64,000 nucleotides of DNA, taken from assembly GCA_019358985.1 (NCBI GenBank), contig JAHHIJ010000004.1, positions 203,616 to 267,615 on the forward strand, written 5' to 3'. Both the position numbers and the translations under genes were made by a program. A model generated the notes under the pieces. It saw only the letters and a program-made list of their open reading frames with translations, searched no databases and had not been told where the DNA came from. Of the stretch, positions 1 to 8,935 are shown one piece after another (position 1 is the stretch's first letter; each line of letters opens with the position of its first letter). The stretch is from Tolypothrix brevis GSE-NOS-MK-07-07A. Lineage in GTDB: Bacteria; Cyanobacteriota; Cyanobacteriia; Cyanobacteriales; Nostocaceae.

Positions 1-178
1 ATTTTGTTCAAAAATCAAATATGATTCCTATAGAATACATATCATTTATCAATATTGAATAATAATTCTGAGTCTTGTTAAAAACTGGGTTTATTTGCCT
101 AAGGATTTTGAAAAATTATTATTAGTTGTTGATTGACGGTTAACAGTTATCTACGCTCTCACCATACCTCATACATTT

Positions 179-1561
179 ATGGTTTTTATACTTCCTGGTG
201 TTAAATTCGATTCTAATCTGATTCAAAAGTACGATACTGCTACACCTAGATATACCAGTTATCCACCTGCAACGGAGTTAACAGAAGCATTTAGTGAAAG
301 TGATTTTAAAGAAGCGATCGCTAACTCAAATCAAAGGAAATCTCCGCTTTCTTTGTATTTCCATATACCCTTTTGTCAAGCTCCCTGTTACTTCTGTGGC
401 TGTAATACGGTAATTTCCAACAATAAGAATATTGCTAAACCTTATTTAGAGTCTTTAGTTCAAGATATTATAAATACAGCAGCCCTAATTGATGATGATA
501 GAAAAGTGCTGCAAATTCACTGGGGTGGTGGTACTCCTAACTATTTGAATTCCGAACAAATAGAATTTTTATGGAAAAATATTAGGCAAAATTTCACCAT
601 TGATTCACAAGCGGAAATCTCAATTGAGATAAATCCCCGCTATGTTGATAAAAATTACATTTTCTTTCTCAGAGAAATTGGATTTAACCGAATTAGTTTT
701 GGTATCCAAGATTTTAATCGGCAAGTTCAAGTTGCTGTAAATCGCGTTCAACCTGAAGAAATGCTCTTTGATGTGATGAGTTGGATTAAAGAAGCTAACT
801 TCAAAAGTGTGAATGTAGACTTAATTTATGGTTTACCTTATCAAACTCGCGAAACTTTCAAAGAAACTATTCAAAAGACGATCGCATTAGATCCCAATCG
901 AATTGTAGTCTTTAATTTTGCTTATGTGCCGTGGGCAAAGCCTGTACAAAAAAATATTCCTGAAGATAAGCTTCCTCTACCAGAAGAAAAGCTAGAAATT
1001 CTCAAGATGACGATTGAGGAATTGACAGCAAACAAGTATTTATTTATTGGGATGGATCATTTTGCTAAAGCTGATGATGAATTAGCGATCGCTCAACAAA
1101 ATCGCACCCTAAAACGCAATTTTCAAGGCTACACTACCCTAGCAGAAACAGAACTATTTGGTTTTGGTTCTACATCCATCAGTATGCTAGAAGACGCTTA
1201 CGCTCAAAATCACAAGCAATTACAAGATTATTATAGAGGAATTGAGTCGGGCGTTTTACCAATTAGTAAAGGTATCAAACTCAGCGAAGATGACATTATT
1301 AGACGCGATGTCATCATGTCTATTATGTGTCACCACGAACTGCATAAACCAGACATTGAAAAGAAGTATAATATCAACTTTGATGAATATTTTAGCTTAG
1401 AAATAAAGGCGTTACAGCCATTAGAAGCAGATGGATTAGTCGAGTTATCAACGAAATATATTCGGATCACAGAAATCGGCAAACTACTTTTAAGAAATGT
1501 TGCCGTTATCTTTGATGCTCATACCAGAAATCAACAGAGAAAATTCTCTCGTGCCATTTGA
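179..1561 (+). CDS. hemN: Oxygen-independent coproporphyrinogen III oxidase (radical SAM)
   Basis: Converts coproporphyrinogen III to protoporphyrinogen IX without oxygen, for haem and chlorophyll synthesis. The 460-residue product has the radical-SAM cluster motif C66-x3-C70-x2-C73 followed by C75, and a GGGTP motif typical of the SAM-binding region. The N-terminus (YDTATPRYTSYPPATEL) and the full-length C-terminal domain match true HemN (E. coli about 457 aa) rather than the shorter HemW-like homologues. The ATG start gives the N-terminus expected for cyanobacterial HemN. It is a single gene followed by a palindromic repeat. The 178 bases upstream are AT-rich and I see no recognisable operator. 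Confidence 0.93.
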   Translation: MVFILPGVKFDSNLIQKYDTATPRYTSYPPATELTEAFSESDFKEAIANSNQRKSPLSLYFHIPFCQAPCYFCGCNTVISNNKNIAKPYLESLVQDIINTAALIDDDRKVLQIHWGGGTPNYLNSEQIEFLWKNIRQNFTIDSQAEISIEINPRYVDKNYIFFLREIGFNRISFGIQDFNRQVQVAVNRVQPEEMLFDVMSWIKEANFKSVNVDLIYGLPYQTRETFKETIQKTIALDPNRIVVFNFAYVPWAKPVQKNIPEDKLPLPEEKLEILKMTIEELTANKYLFIGMDHFAKADDELAIAQQNRTLKRNFQGYTTLAETELFGFGSTSISMLEDAYAQNHKQLQDYYRGIESGVLPISKGIKLSEDDIIRRDVIMSIMCHHELHKPDIEKKYNINFDEYFSLEIKALQPLEADGLVELSTKYIRITEIGKLLLRNVAVIFDAHTRNQQRKFSRAI

Positions 1562-1578
1562 GTATCATCTCATTTTAT

Positions 1579-1641
1579 TTAGTAGTGAGCGGTTTACCGC
1601 TCAATTGTAGAGGTTTAAACGGCTAAAGCCGTTACTACTAA
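1579..1641. repeat. Nested palindromic repeat, possible terminator
   Basis: Outer arms TTAGTAGT and ACTACTAA enclose two hairpins, GAGCGG/CCGCTC and AACGGC/GCCGTT, giving a cloverleaf-like 63-base element between the convergent hemN and GNAT genes. Related AGTGAGCG-type hairpins recur at 4602-4619, 12899-12947 and 43907-43924. It may act as a bidirectional terminator. Confidence 0.6.
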
Positions 1642-1654
1642 GAAGCGCGTTTAT

Positions 1655-2149
1655 TTACACTTTAGTACTGCTGGGATAGTGCATAAACACTACAGGAACT
1701 CTCAGCAGCTTTTTACCTAATTGCGATAATCCAAACTTGCCCTTAAGCGATCGCGGTAAATCCTCAAAGATAACTACTACAAAACCAAACTTAGTATAAA
1801 ATTGCGCCAACCGCTGACCCAAACATTCTAAATATAGCGGTTGACTTGCTTCTGCAATCAAATGCTGCGTAAGTAAGGTTCCTAAACCGCGATTTCTCCA
1901 AGCTGGTGTAACTACCAAACTACCAAGTTCTTGTGTATCATCAAAGTTTCTTAGCTGTCCGCAAGCTACTATTTTCCCCTCGCATTCAATTACCGAAAAT
2001 TGCGAAAAGCGTATTTGCGTCGGGTCAAGTTTTGCCGAAAACACCAACCATCTAATTGACCAAATATCCTCAGATTTCGCTTGACGTAGGATACATCCAT
2101 TTGGTGATGACACGCTTTTTTTCATAGAACGTCGCTGATTAAAAGTCAT
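1655..2149 (-). CDS. GNAT family N-acetyltransferase
   Basis: A 164-residue acetyl-CoA-dependent N-acetyltransferase of the GNAT fold. The acetyl-CoA-binding motif A is visible as VTPAWRNRGLGTLLTQHLI (R/Q-x-x-G-x-G/A type), followed by a YTKFGF segment typical of motif B. The substrate cannot be deduced. Similar short GNAT proteins with an N-terminal LRQAKSEDIW stretch are common in cyanobacteria. A methionine at residue 9 is an alternative start. It lies just downstream of two small hypothetical genes on the same strand and may share their transcript. Confidence 0.8.
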   Translation of the reverse strand: MTFNQRRSMKKSVSSPNGCILRQAKSEDIWSIRWLVFSAKLDPTQIRFSQFSVIECEGKIVACGQLRNFDDTQELGSLVVTPAWRNRGLGTLLTQHLIAEASQPLYLECLGQRLAQFYTKFGFVVVIFEDLPRSLKGKFGLSQLGKKLLRVPVVFMHYPSSTKV

Positions 2150-2178
2150 CTGAAATATGTTGACGACGTTGAGCAGAA

Positions 2179-2409
2179 TTATTGAGTGGGACTATGCAGT
2201 TTATTTGCCCACAAAACCAGAGAAATGCAGAGTGTTCCAAAAATCATCATCACAGTAGTGATTATCAAAACCATTCTACGATTGGGGCGATAATTACCAT
2301 GTTCAATCTGCCAAAAAACTTGGTTATAATGCCAAGCTGCCAAACCTATAAAGTGGAGCTTAATTTTATATGCAATAATTAGCATCCTAGAATCATAAGT
2401 TTTTTTCAC
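2179..2409 (-). CDS. Small hypothetical membrane protein
   Basis: A 76-residue product of no recognised family. It has basic residues at the N-terminus and one clear hydrophobic segment near the C-terminus (VLIITTVMMIFGTLCISLVLW), so a single-pass inner-membrane protein is plausible. Its start overlaps the 3' end of the upstream 124-residue gene by 17 bases, which suggests translational coupling, and the GNAT gene follows closely on the same strand. The opposite strand has a similarly short open frame, so coding status is only moderately supported. Confidence 0.45.
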   Translation of the reverse strand: MKKTYDSRMLIIAYKIKLHFIGLAAWHYNQVFWQIEHGNYRPNRRMVLIITTVMMIFGTLCISLVLWANKLHSPTQ

Positions 2410-2767
2410 TGGATTTAGAATTGTTTGGCGAATAATCAGAGCAATTCTTTGCAGCTTCAGTCATCACCATCGAAGGTTGGACGGCACACTTGAGATAATT
2501 GTTGCTGCAAAAAAATTCACAGTTTTGACAGGGAAGTTTATTTAAATTGTTGACCGTAAAAACGATTTTATTATCTACAACCCTCCGCAATTTGGATAGC
2601 ATGAGAAAAAAAACTATCCCACCCACAATAAAGCCAAGAGAACCACCCACATACATCGCTATTTGCGGAAGAGGTATCCCATGAATATTTCCCTGTTCAC
2701 TGTGGCTTTTCTGATTTGAATTACTATCTACTGCTAAATGGGGTTGGGAGTTATGATCAAAATACAT
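2393..2767 (-). CDS. Membrane-anchored small protein with four-cysteine motif
   Basis: A 124-residue product with a hydrophilic N-terminus, one transmembrane segment (about residues 37-58) and a C-terminal soluble part carrying the motif C-x2-C-x3-C-x6-C-A-x2-P followed by a last Cys and D-Y. The same C-x2-C, LxCAxxP, C-x-D-aromatic pattern occurs in the otherwise unrelated protein at 46158-46562. Such spacing suggests a small metal- or cluster-binding module, but no function is known to me. Its 3' end overlaps the next gene on the same strand. Confidence 0.6.
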   Translation of the reverse strand: MYFDHNSQPHLAVDSNSNQKSHSEQGNIHGIPLPQIAMYVGGSLGFIVGGIVFFLMLSKLRRVVDNKIVFTVNNLNKLPCQNCEFFCSNNYLKCAVQPSMVMTEAAKNCSDYSPNNSKSSEKNL

Positions 2768-3051
2768 ATTATTTACCTGTGGTGCTACGTAGTGTCGAAT
2801 ATGTTCTTGGCAAGCGCTTTTAGGATCACCAGCAACTGCGTTTATATATAAGCCTGGGTAGATGAGTCAAAATTGACTAACCACAAGGACTTAATTACAG
2901 GTGTAGCAAAATAACAATTAAGGTATCTCTGTCGAGAGTTTTACTTGTAAGTTATTGTTATACACCGAAAGAAAGAACTTACTGAATTAATTAAGAAAGA
3001 AGGTTGTTTTTGTGGTAATATTAAGGTTCATGAAAACAAGTTGAATAGTTA

Positions 3052-3726
3052 TTAATCGGTTAACGGCTGATGTTGTTGTTGGAGATACACAAGAGCTTCA
3101 GAGGATTCCACTTGAGGAAAATCGATATAGAAATTACTAACACTTAAGAATGGTTCCGGTGTTTCCAAGATAATAAGCCGATCGCACCACTGACTCAACC
3201 AAGGTAGCAACTTTAAAGGTGCTAAAGGACTACATAACCAAACTTCCGCACACCCAAGGGCTTTTGCGGCGATCGCTGCTACAGCCATTGTCATGCCCGT
3301 GGCGATGCCATCATCAATTAAAATAACCGTAGCATTTTCTGTATTTACTTGCGGGCAACCAGGAATTAATTGTCCCTCAAGTATTTTAGCTTTATCGATC
3401 GCTACATTCAAAGCCAACTCACGCGATCGCAAATAATTTTTACTCCGAAATAACTTTTGCTCGCTCCAAAGAACATTAAGAGAAGCTGTCACCGCACCAA
3501 TTGCCAACTCCGGATTTTGTGGATGGCTAATCTTTTTTGCCACCATAATCGTCAACGGACAACCCAAAAGACGCGCTACAGGTGCTGCCACTGGTAGTCC
3601 CCCTCTGGGCAAGGCATAAACTATTGGTCGTTTTGTGCCAGCACTTTGCTTGATTGCAGAATCAATTTTTTGTGCCAGCTTCTCACCAGCATCAGTGCGA
3701 TCGATAAAAAGTGGGGTATATGACAT
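3052..3726 (-). CDS. Phosphoribosyltransferase family protein
   Basis: A type I phosphoribosyltransferase-like protein of 224 residues. The PRPP-binding signature is visible as VILIDDGIATGMTM (two acidic residues, then a G-x-A-T-G loop), and the N-terminal YALPRGGLPVAAPVA segment is the usual flexible region of this fold. Members of this uncharacterised group are often annotated simply as phosphoribosyltransferases and may recycle nucleobases. The open frame extends to an ATG at 3765, but the ATG at 3726 is better placed behind GGGGAAA and begins the conserved MSYTPLFIDR sequence. It is a single gene, divergent from the uracil-DNA glycosylase gene. Confidence 0.8.
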   Translation of the reverse strand: MSYTPLFIDRTDAGEKLAQKIDSAIKQSAGTKRPIVYALPRGGLPVAAPVARLLGCPLTIMVAKKISHPQNPELAIGAVTASLNVLWSEQKLFRSKNYLRSRELALNVAIDKAKILEGQLIPGCPQVNTENATVILIDDGIATGMTMAVAAIAAKALGCAEVWLCSPLAPLKLLPWLSQWCDRLIILETPEPFLSVSNFYIDFPQVESSEALVYLQQQHQPLTD

Positions 3727-3907
3727 AATTTCCCCAACACATTGAGACGGCATTGTTTTTATCATGAAGGATTTTCAGGCAATTTCATTGATACAATAGA
3801 ATATCTACAGATATAAGTATTTAGCTTGGATTCAAGGCGTAACATTTATTTCTTCGTTAATGAACATTAATTATTAGACTGACATCGATGTCAGCATCTT
3901 CATTTTC

Positions 3908-4582
3908 ATGAGCAGCGAAAATCAACTTAGCCTTTTCGATAACTCGAACTTTCAACAAAAAGATTTAATTCCTACGGATGCTAAAATTCCCATTCCTAGC
4001 GGTACTTATCCCAGCATGACCGAATTGGCAGAGCATTGCAATAAGTGCCATCGTTGTGGATTAGCAGAAAATCGCACTCACGCGGTCGTCGGACGCGGCA
4101 ACCTCAAAGCACTCATTATGATTATCGGAGAAGCACCAGGTCAAAATGAAGACGAAACTGGATTGCCATTTGTCGGCAGATCCGGACAGTTGTTAGAGAA
4201 AATTTTGGCATCAGTCGAACTGGATACGGAAAAAGATGTATATATATCCAATATAAATAAATGCCGACCGCCAAACAACCGGGCGCCTTCAAGTAAAGAA
4301 ATGGCAGCTTGCAAACCCTATTTATTTGAACAACTTCGCATAGTTGACCCGAAAATCATTTTATTGACAGGTGCAACAGCCGTCAAAGGTTTAATTGGTG
4401 ATCAAGGAGCAATGGGTACAATTCGTGGAAAATGGATTGACTGGGAAGGACGTTTATGTATGCCGATTTTCCACCCATCTTACTTGCTGCGTAACCCTTC
4501 GGCGGAAGTAGGCAAGCCAAAATGGTTAATGTGGCAAGATATTCAAGCAGTGCGTGCCAAATTCGATGAAATTCGACATTAA
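3908..4582 (+). CDS. Type-4 uracil-DNA glycosylase (iron-sulfur)
   Basis: Removes uracil from DNA at the start of base-excision repair. The 224-residue product has the family-4 active-site motif GEAPGQNED (about residues 74-82) and the second motif HPSYLLRNP near the C-terminus. Cysteines C47 and C50 (CHRC), C119 and C135 match the 4Fe-4S ligand pattern of thermophile-type UDGa enzymes. The first 35 residues are a variable extension. It is transcribed alone, and a short stem-loop at 4602-4619 separates it from the convergent VOC-type gene. Confidence 0.9.
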   Translation: MSSENQLSLFDNSNFQQKDLIPTDAKIPIPSGTYPSMTELAEHCNKCHRCGLAENRTHAVVGRGNLKALIMIIGEAPGQNEDETGLPFVGRSGQLLEKILASVELDTEKDVYISNINKCRPPNNRAPSSKEMAACKPYLFEQLRIVDPKIILLTGATAVKGLIGDQGAMGTIRGKWIDWEGRLCMPIFHPSYLLRNPSAEVGKPKWLMWQDIQAVRAKFDEIRH

Positions 4583-4601
4583 TGAGCGCTCTTGTTCGTA
4601 G

Positions 4602-4619
4602 TGAGCGATTTATCGCTCA
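4602..4619. terminator. Stem-loop between convergent genes
   Basis: A perfect TGAGCGAT/ATCGCTCA stem with a two-base loop sits between the convergent stop codons at 4582 and 4621. It belongs to the AGTGAGCG repeat type seen at 1579-1641. A role as bidirectional terminator is inferred from position only. Confidence 0.5.
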
Positions 4620-4620
4620 T

Positions 4621-5289
4621 TTACCAGCGAAATGAAATTGGTAATGTCGAGTCAAAAAGTTGGATTTGACCTTCTTGAGCTTGATTAAACTCGATTTCTA
4701 GATGATAGCGATCGCCTCGCTTCAATTCCACCAATCCTAACTCAGCTAATTTTCTCAATTCGGCAGAGAAATTTTTCTCTCCAACTAAGGTAACTCGCAA
4801 CTTTGTAATCTCATCAAATCCAGGTTTATTAACTAATAATCCGCGTTTTAACGGCGAAGCTGAAGGTATTCGGCTGACTGGTGATATAAAAATCAGCGGT
4901 TCTGATAAATTTTCACTATTAGCAGCGATGGGAATTGAGGCTCCTGCTGGCAGATAAGGTGCGTAATAATTCCAAGTAGCAAATGGCAATTCTAGAGAAT
5001 CGGGTACATCTGAGCGAAGCGAAATACCAAATGGACAAGCTTCAGTTTCTCGCCAACAACAACGTTCCCACAAACCCAAAGGACGAACCACACTTGAGAG
5101 GATCTCGTTGATATCACTCAGCCAAAGTAATTCTAAATAAGCATTATGAAATAAAAAGCAAACGTTTGCAGTGCCTTGACCTTGATGAGTGCGGCGATTA
5201 CCTTCTTGAAATCCGAAGCCTTTGAGAAATTCAGCCTCAGGTGCTTTTGGTTCAACACAAACGAAAATATGATCTAGTTCAAGTCCCAT
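4621..5289 (-). CDS. VOC/glyoxalase-like domain protein
   Basis: A 222-residue protein beginning with the glyoxalase/bleomycin-resistance (VOC) style strand GLELDHIFVCVEP, with an E-x-L-W near residue 54 that could be a metal ligand of the first module. The fold is typical of glyoxalase-like proteins annotated only by domain. The substrate is unknown. It starts at an ATG with the conserved LDHIF stretch immediately following and is convergent with the uracil-DNA glycosylase gene. Confidence 0.7.
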   Translation of the reverse strand: MGLELDHIFVCVEPKAPEAEFLKGFGFQEGNRRTHQGQGTANVCFLFHNAYLELLWLSDINEILSSVVRPLGLWERCCWRETEACPFGISLRSDVPDSLELPFATWNYYAPYLPAGASIPIAANSENLSEPLIFISPVSRIPSASPLKRGLLVNKPGFDEITKLRVTLVGEKNFSAELRKLAELGLVELKRGDRYHLEIEFNQAQEGQIQLFDSTLPISFRW

Positions 5290-5323
5290 AATTTATCTTT
5301 TGTCAAGCTCTGGATTGTCGTCT

Positions 5324-5983
5324 CTAATTCGTCGAACTGATACGTATACTTCCCGCTCGACAATCTCGCAACCAAGCATTGATTCCTTGAGCAACAGTAC
5401 CATTACTACTATCGCGTGGGGGGGTTGGCGGATTTTTGGTAACTGGATACGAACCAATTTGCGAAAACATCGTTACCATCCGCCAACCACTTTTGTTTTG
5501 GGTTAAAAATAGCCAGTGGAATTCTTGCAATTGCAGCGATCGCCTACCTGTGTATTGTCGCTCTAAAGTAGTAAAAAACACTTGCTCAACTTTTTCGTCA
5601 GAGCTTTTTGACGCATCTGTAGTATTGATCCCAGGGTTTAGAGGCAAGGGAGTAAAATCAGGTTTTCCTGCCACAGACATATAACTGTAAACGTCAGTTT
5701 TTCTTTGCAAACGGCGAGCGCGTTGACTGGCACGATTAGCGTAGCTAGGTAAATCACGCAATAATGGCGTAATTAAATTTTCTATATTTTGCTCTGAACA
5801 AAAAGATTTTTCCTTGTCTGTGTCCCTTAAGAGTGTAGGTTGAGAAGGACTCGGAGAGACCTTTCTCGTTTCCTGGCTCTGTCGGGGAATGCCTACTGTA
5901 GGCTGCTGCCTCATATATAATGTTTCTGAGACGGGGAACGAGGAAAGAAAATGTAACGATAAAGACAGGGAGACAAAAAACAT
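5324..5983 (-). CDS. Conserved hypothetical protein, probably exported
   Basis: A 219-residue protein I do not recognise by family. The N-terminus is hydrophobic and serine/leucine-rich, resembling a weak signal peptide, and is followed by a low-complexity Ser/Pro/Thr linker. The conserved-looking core starts near residue 65 (LITPLLRDLPSYANRASQRARR) and continues through a region with aromatic and basic residues. A second minus-strand frame (5754-6029) overlaps the N-terminal third and also begins with a hydrophobic stretch, so a frameshift or a misplaced start cannot be excluded. It is transcribed in the same direction as the upstream Uma2 gene. Confidence 0.6.
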   Translation of the reverse strand: MFFVSLSLSLHFLSSFPVSETLYMRQQPTVGIPRQSQETRKVSPSPSQPTLLRDTDKEKSFCSEQNIENLITPLLRDLPSYANRASQRARRLQRKTDVYSYMSVAGKPDFTPLPLNPGINTTDASKSSDEKVEQVFFTTLERQYTGRRSLQLQEFHWLFLTQNKSGWRMVTMFSQIGSYPVTKNPPTPPRDSSNGTVAQGINAWLRDCRAGSIRISSTN

Positions 5984-6041
5984 AATGAATGCGATCGCAC
6001 TGTATGAGTTTAGCTTTCAACAAGTTCAAAAGTACTAATTT

Positions 6042-6683
6042 TTAAGTTAAATTCCAGTTTCTCACCAAATCGCGAAAAGCCTTCATCGTTTTATTTCTCC
6101 CTTCAATTTTACACTTTTGCAGATATTCGGGAATCACTTCCTGAAGAGGTAAATTGGGAAAAATTCCGCTCGATGACTCAATATATTTACCATTTTGTAA
6201 AATATTAATTTTCAACTTACCTTTTTCAAAGCACCATAATTCTGGTACTCCCAACGCTTCATATATATTCGGGTGAGTGCGAGACGTAACATCTATCTCT
6301 AACGCTAAATCTGGGGGAGGATCGATTGTTAAATCAAGTCTACTTTTACCACGAATGGCGGCTTCATTTTGAATATAAAAACAGTTATCTGGTTCAATCC
6401 CTTGGCTCATTAATTTATTTTTGAAAGTGGTTGAGCCTAAAGGTAAAAATTCAATATCTAATTCTTCCAGAAGTACTTCTACAAAGTTAGTCAGAAAGAC
6501 TTTATTAATCTCATGTTCGGGTAGTGGTGACATAATTTCGAGAACTCCTTTGTCATAAGCAATCCTTGACGCACGTTTTTCACCTAACTCTTCTAAAATG
6601 CCTTCAAATTGTTGCCAACTGACATCTTTCAGTAGTATACGTTGTCCCGGTTGGACATCTAATTGCTGAAATTTGATTAACAT
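6042..6683 (-). CDS. Uma2 family endonuclease-like protein
   Basis: A 213-residue Uma2/DUF820 protein of the PD-(D/E)XK nuclease superfamily, a group expanded in cyanobacteria and of unknown cellular role. Visible family features are the PPDLALEIDVTSR strand containing acidic active-site candidates and the GVPELWCF segment corresponding to the usual GV-x-EYWIVD. The C-terminus has a short basic tail. One of four paralogues in this window (others at 14635, 38577 and 47061). Upstream lies a copy of the GAGACGTAGC palindromic repeat. Confidence 0.8.
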   Translation of the reverse strand: MLIKFQQLDVQPGQRILLKDVSWQQFEGILEELGEKRASRIAYDKGVLEIMSPLPEHEINKVFLTNFVEVLLEELDIEFLPLGSTTFKNKLMSQGIEPDNCFYIQNEAAIRGKSRLDLTIDPPPDLALEIDVTSRTHPNIYEALGVPELWCFEKGKLKINILQNGKYIESSSGIFPNLPLQEVIPEYLQKCKIEGRNKTMKAFRDLVRNWNLT

Positions 6684-6719
6684 TTGTAATTCCTTTTTTT
6701 TGTCTAATAAAAAAGATGT

Positions 6720-6790
6720 AGAGACGTAGCATTGCTACGTCTCTTGGCATCGGGTAACGCATAATTAATTTTTACACCTATGTCTAATAA
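6720..6790. repeat. Palindromic GAGACG repeat with conserved flank
   Basis: A near-perfect palindrome (AGAGACGTAGCA/TGCTACGTCTCT, 6720-6744) is followed by a tail, GGTAACGCATAATTAATT and then CCTATGTCTAATAA. The same tail follows the palindrome at 45134-45205, showing this is a dispersed repeat of 70-100 bases rather than a simple terminator. Confidence 0.65.
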
Positions 6791-6826
6791 TTAGCGGTAT
6801 GAGCCGCTAGTTACAATTAAATTCGA

Positions 6827-7564
6827 CTACCCAGATACATTTATTAACTCCTCACAAATCCTCTGCCAAGCTAATTGTGGATCGGCAGCGGCGGTGATTG
6901 GACGCCCAATTACGAGATAATCGGCTCCAGAAGCGATCGCTTGTGCTGGTGTGAGCGATCGCTTTTGATCTCCTTTATCTGCCCAAGTTGGTCTAACTCC
7001 CGGACAAACTAACAAAAAATTATCCTTGCAAGTTTGCCGTAATTGTGCAACTTCTTGCGGCGAACAAACTGCCCCATCTAAACCAGTTTCTTGAGCCATC
7101 AGCGCCATTGCAAGGGCGTATTCTGGCAATTCTAGAGGAATTTTCAAATCAAACGCCAATTGCCGAGAAGAAATACTTGTCAACAAAGTGATCGCAATTA
7201 ACTTTGGCGGCTTTATATTGACTTTTGCGGCTTCTTCTTGTGTGGCTTCGGAAGCGGCTTTCAGCGCGTCTGTTCCACATGTAGCATGAATTGTCAGCAA
7301 ATCCACACCATAACGAGCGGCACTGCGACAAGCACCGGCGATTGTATTGGGGATATCGTGAAACTTCAAATCGAGGAAAATGCGCTTTTGGCGGGATTTT
7401 AGCAAATCGAGAATTTTCGGTCCAGTGCTGGTGAACAACTCCAAACCAACCTTGAAGAAAGTAACTTGCTCAAGTTTGTCCACCAAAGCGATCGCACTAT
7501 CTTCATCTGGCACATCTAAGGGAACTATAATCCGCTCTGAAGTGTTCATCTGTGTTTTCACCAT
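6827..7564 (-). CDS. pyrF: Orotidine 5'-phosphate decarboxylase
   Basis: Catalyses the last step of de novo UMP synthesis. The 245-residue product contains the catalytic Asp-Lys motif [12 protein letters not shown] and the phosphate-binding ends PGVRP and [12 protein letters not shown]. Length and motifs fit the PyrF group 1 family. It begins four bases after the tyrS stop codon on the same strand, so the two are probably one operon. A methionine at residue 6 is an equally possible start; no clear ribosome-binding site decides between them. Confidence 0.95.
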   Translation of the reverse strand: MVKTQMNTSERIIVPLDVPDEDSAIALVDKLEQVTFFKVGLELFTSTGPKILDLLKSRQKRIFLDLKFHDIPNTIAGACRSAARYGVDLLTIHATCGTDALKAASEATQEEAAKVNIKPPKLIAITLLTSISSRQLAFDLKIPLELPEYALAMALMAQETGLDGAVCSPQEVAQLRQTCKDNFLLVCPGVRPTWADKGDQKRSLTPAQAIASGADYLVIGRPITAAADPQLAWQRICEELINVSG

Positions 7565-7567
7565 AAT

Positions 7568-8761
7568 TTACGGCACTAAGCGGATAAACTTATTTTTGCC
7601 AACTTGCAAAACCTTACCTTCTAAATCAGCCAGGGAATCGAAAGTAGTATCAATATAGGTAATGCGATCGCCATTTAAACGCACCCCACCTTCTTGAATT
7701 TTTCGCCGTCCTTCTCCACCACTTTTGCACAAACCGCTAACATTGAGGATAGAAAATAACTTAGCGGGAAACTGAACCTGTGATAACGAAAATTCTGGAA
7801 CTGCACCACTTTGTCCACCTGTTTTTGCAGCTTCTTTTGCTTCATTAGCGGCTGTTTCGCCATGATATTGTTGAACAATATCCCAAGCGAGAAGTTGTTG
7901 GCGATCGCGTGGCTTTTCTGGTAGATTATCGGCATGTAAATTCGTCAACAGTTGAAAATAATCTTCCAGCAAATGGTCGGGAACCTGTTGCAGCTTCTGA
8001 TACATCTGTGATGGATGTTCTGACAAACCGACATAATTACCTAAAGATTTGGACATTTTTTGTACACCGTCAAGACCATTTAAAATAGGCAAAAGGACAC
8101 AATATTGCGGTCTTTGCCCAAAATGACGTTGTAAATCTCGCCCAACAGCCAAGTTAAATTTCTGGTCAGTACCCCCTAATTCCACATCAGCTTGCACTGC
8201 CACAGAATCATAACCTTGCATTAATGGATAGAGGAACTCATGAAGGAAAATAGGATTCTCTTTCTTATAACGTTCAGCGAAGCCTTCTTTTGCTAGCATC
8301 TGCCCCACCGTCATCGTGGCAAGTAACTCTAAAATTTTCCCTAAGTCAAGTTTAGAAAGCCATTCGGAGTTATAACGTACCTCTAATCTCCCCGGTGTGT
8401 CAAAATCTAAAATCGGACGCACTTGGTCAAGATAAGTTTGGGCGTTTTGCGCTACATCTACCTCTGTCAGTTGGCGTCGTACCTCAGATTTACCAGTCGG
8501 ATCACCAATGCGAGCTGTAAAATCGCCAATAATCAGCACTGCTGTGTGACCGGCATCTTGAAAATTTCGCAGTTTCCGCACTGGTATGCTATGACCTAAA
8601 TGAATTTCTGCTCCTGTAGGATCAATTCCGAATTTTACCCTTAAAGGTCGGTCTGTGGTTGCCAAGAGCTTTTCTAAACTTTCACTTTCACTGTCAGCAT
8701 TACTCGGTTGTGGGAAAATTTCCGTTAAACCACGATGTAGCCAAGAAAAATTTTGCGCCAT
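7568..8761 (-). CDS. tyrS: Tyrosyl-tRNA synthetase
   Basis: Charges tRNA-Tyr with tyrosine. The HIGH-type motif (HLGHS) and the KMSKS loop are both present, and the C-terminal S4-like RNA-binding domain ([17 protein letters not shown]) closes the protein. The open frame extends to 8794, but the ATG at 8761 ([12 protein letters not shown]) matches the usual cyanobacterial N-terminus and gives 397 residues. It is first in a tyrS-pyrF operon and divergent from the penicillin-binding-protein gene. No T-box leader is visible in the 140-base spacer. Confidence 0.95.
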   Translation of the reverse strand: MAQNFSWLHRGLTEIFPQPSNADSESESLEKLLATTDRPLRVKFGIDPTGAEIHLGHSIPVRKLRNFQDAGHTAVLIIGDFTARIGDPTGKSEVRRQLTEVDVAQNAQTYLDQVRPILDFDTPGRLEVRYNSEWLSKLDLGKILELLATMTVGQMLAKEGFAERYKKENPIFLHEFLYPLMQGYDSVAVQADVELGGTDQKFNLAVGRDLQRHFGQRPQYCVLLPILNGLDGVQKMSKSLGNYVGLSEHPSQMYQKLQQVPDHLLEDYFQLLTNLHADNLPEKPRDRQQLLAWDIVQQYHGETAANEAKEAAKTGGQSGAVPEFSLSQVQFPAKLFSILNVSGLCKSGGEGRRKIQEGGVRLNGDRITYIDTTFDSLADLEGKVLQVGKNKFIRLVP

Positions 8762-8935
8762 ACTAGAAGACTGAATATTAGTTATGCTTTGCATTGCGAG
8801 AAGTTGAGTTAGTTATTTTTACTGGCAATTTGTCATCTAACTTCACTGCCAAACTACTATAATTGCAAAAAAATAACCGCCTTGCTTCGCCGAATAAATT
8901 ACAGTTATATTTACAAGTGAGGAAGTGGAATCGCC

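Noticed and set aside
5754..6029. 91-residue minus-strand frame with hydrophobic start
   Set aside because: Overlaps the 219-residue gene in another frame. Kept only as a warning of a possible frameshift at that gene's start.
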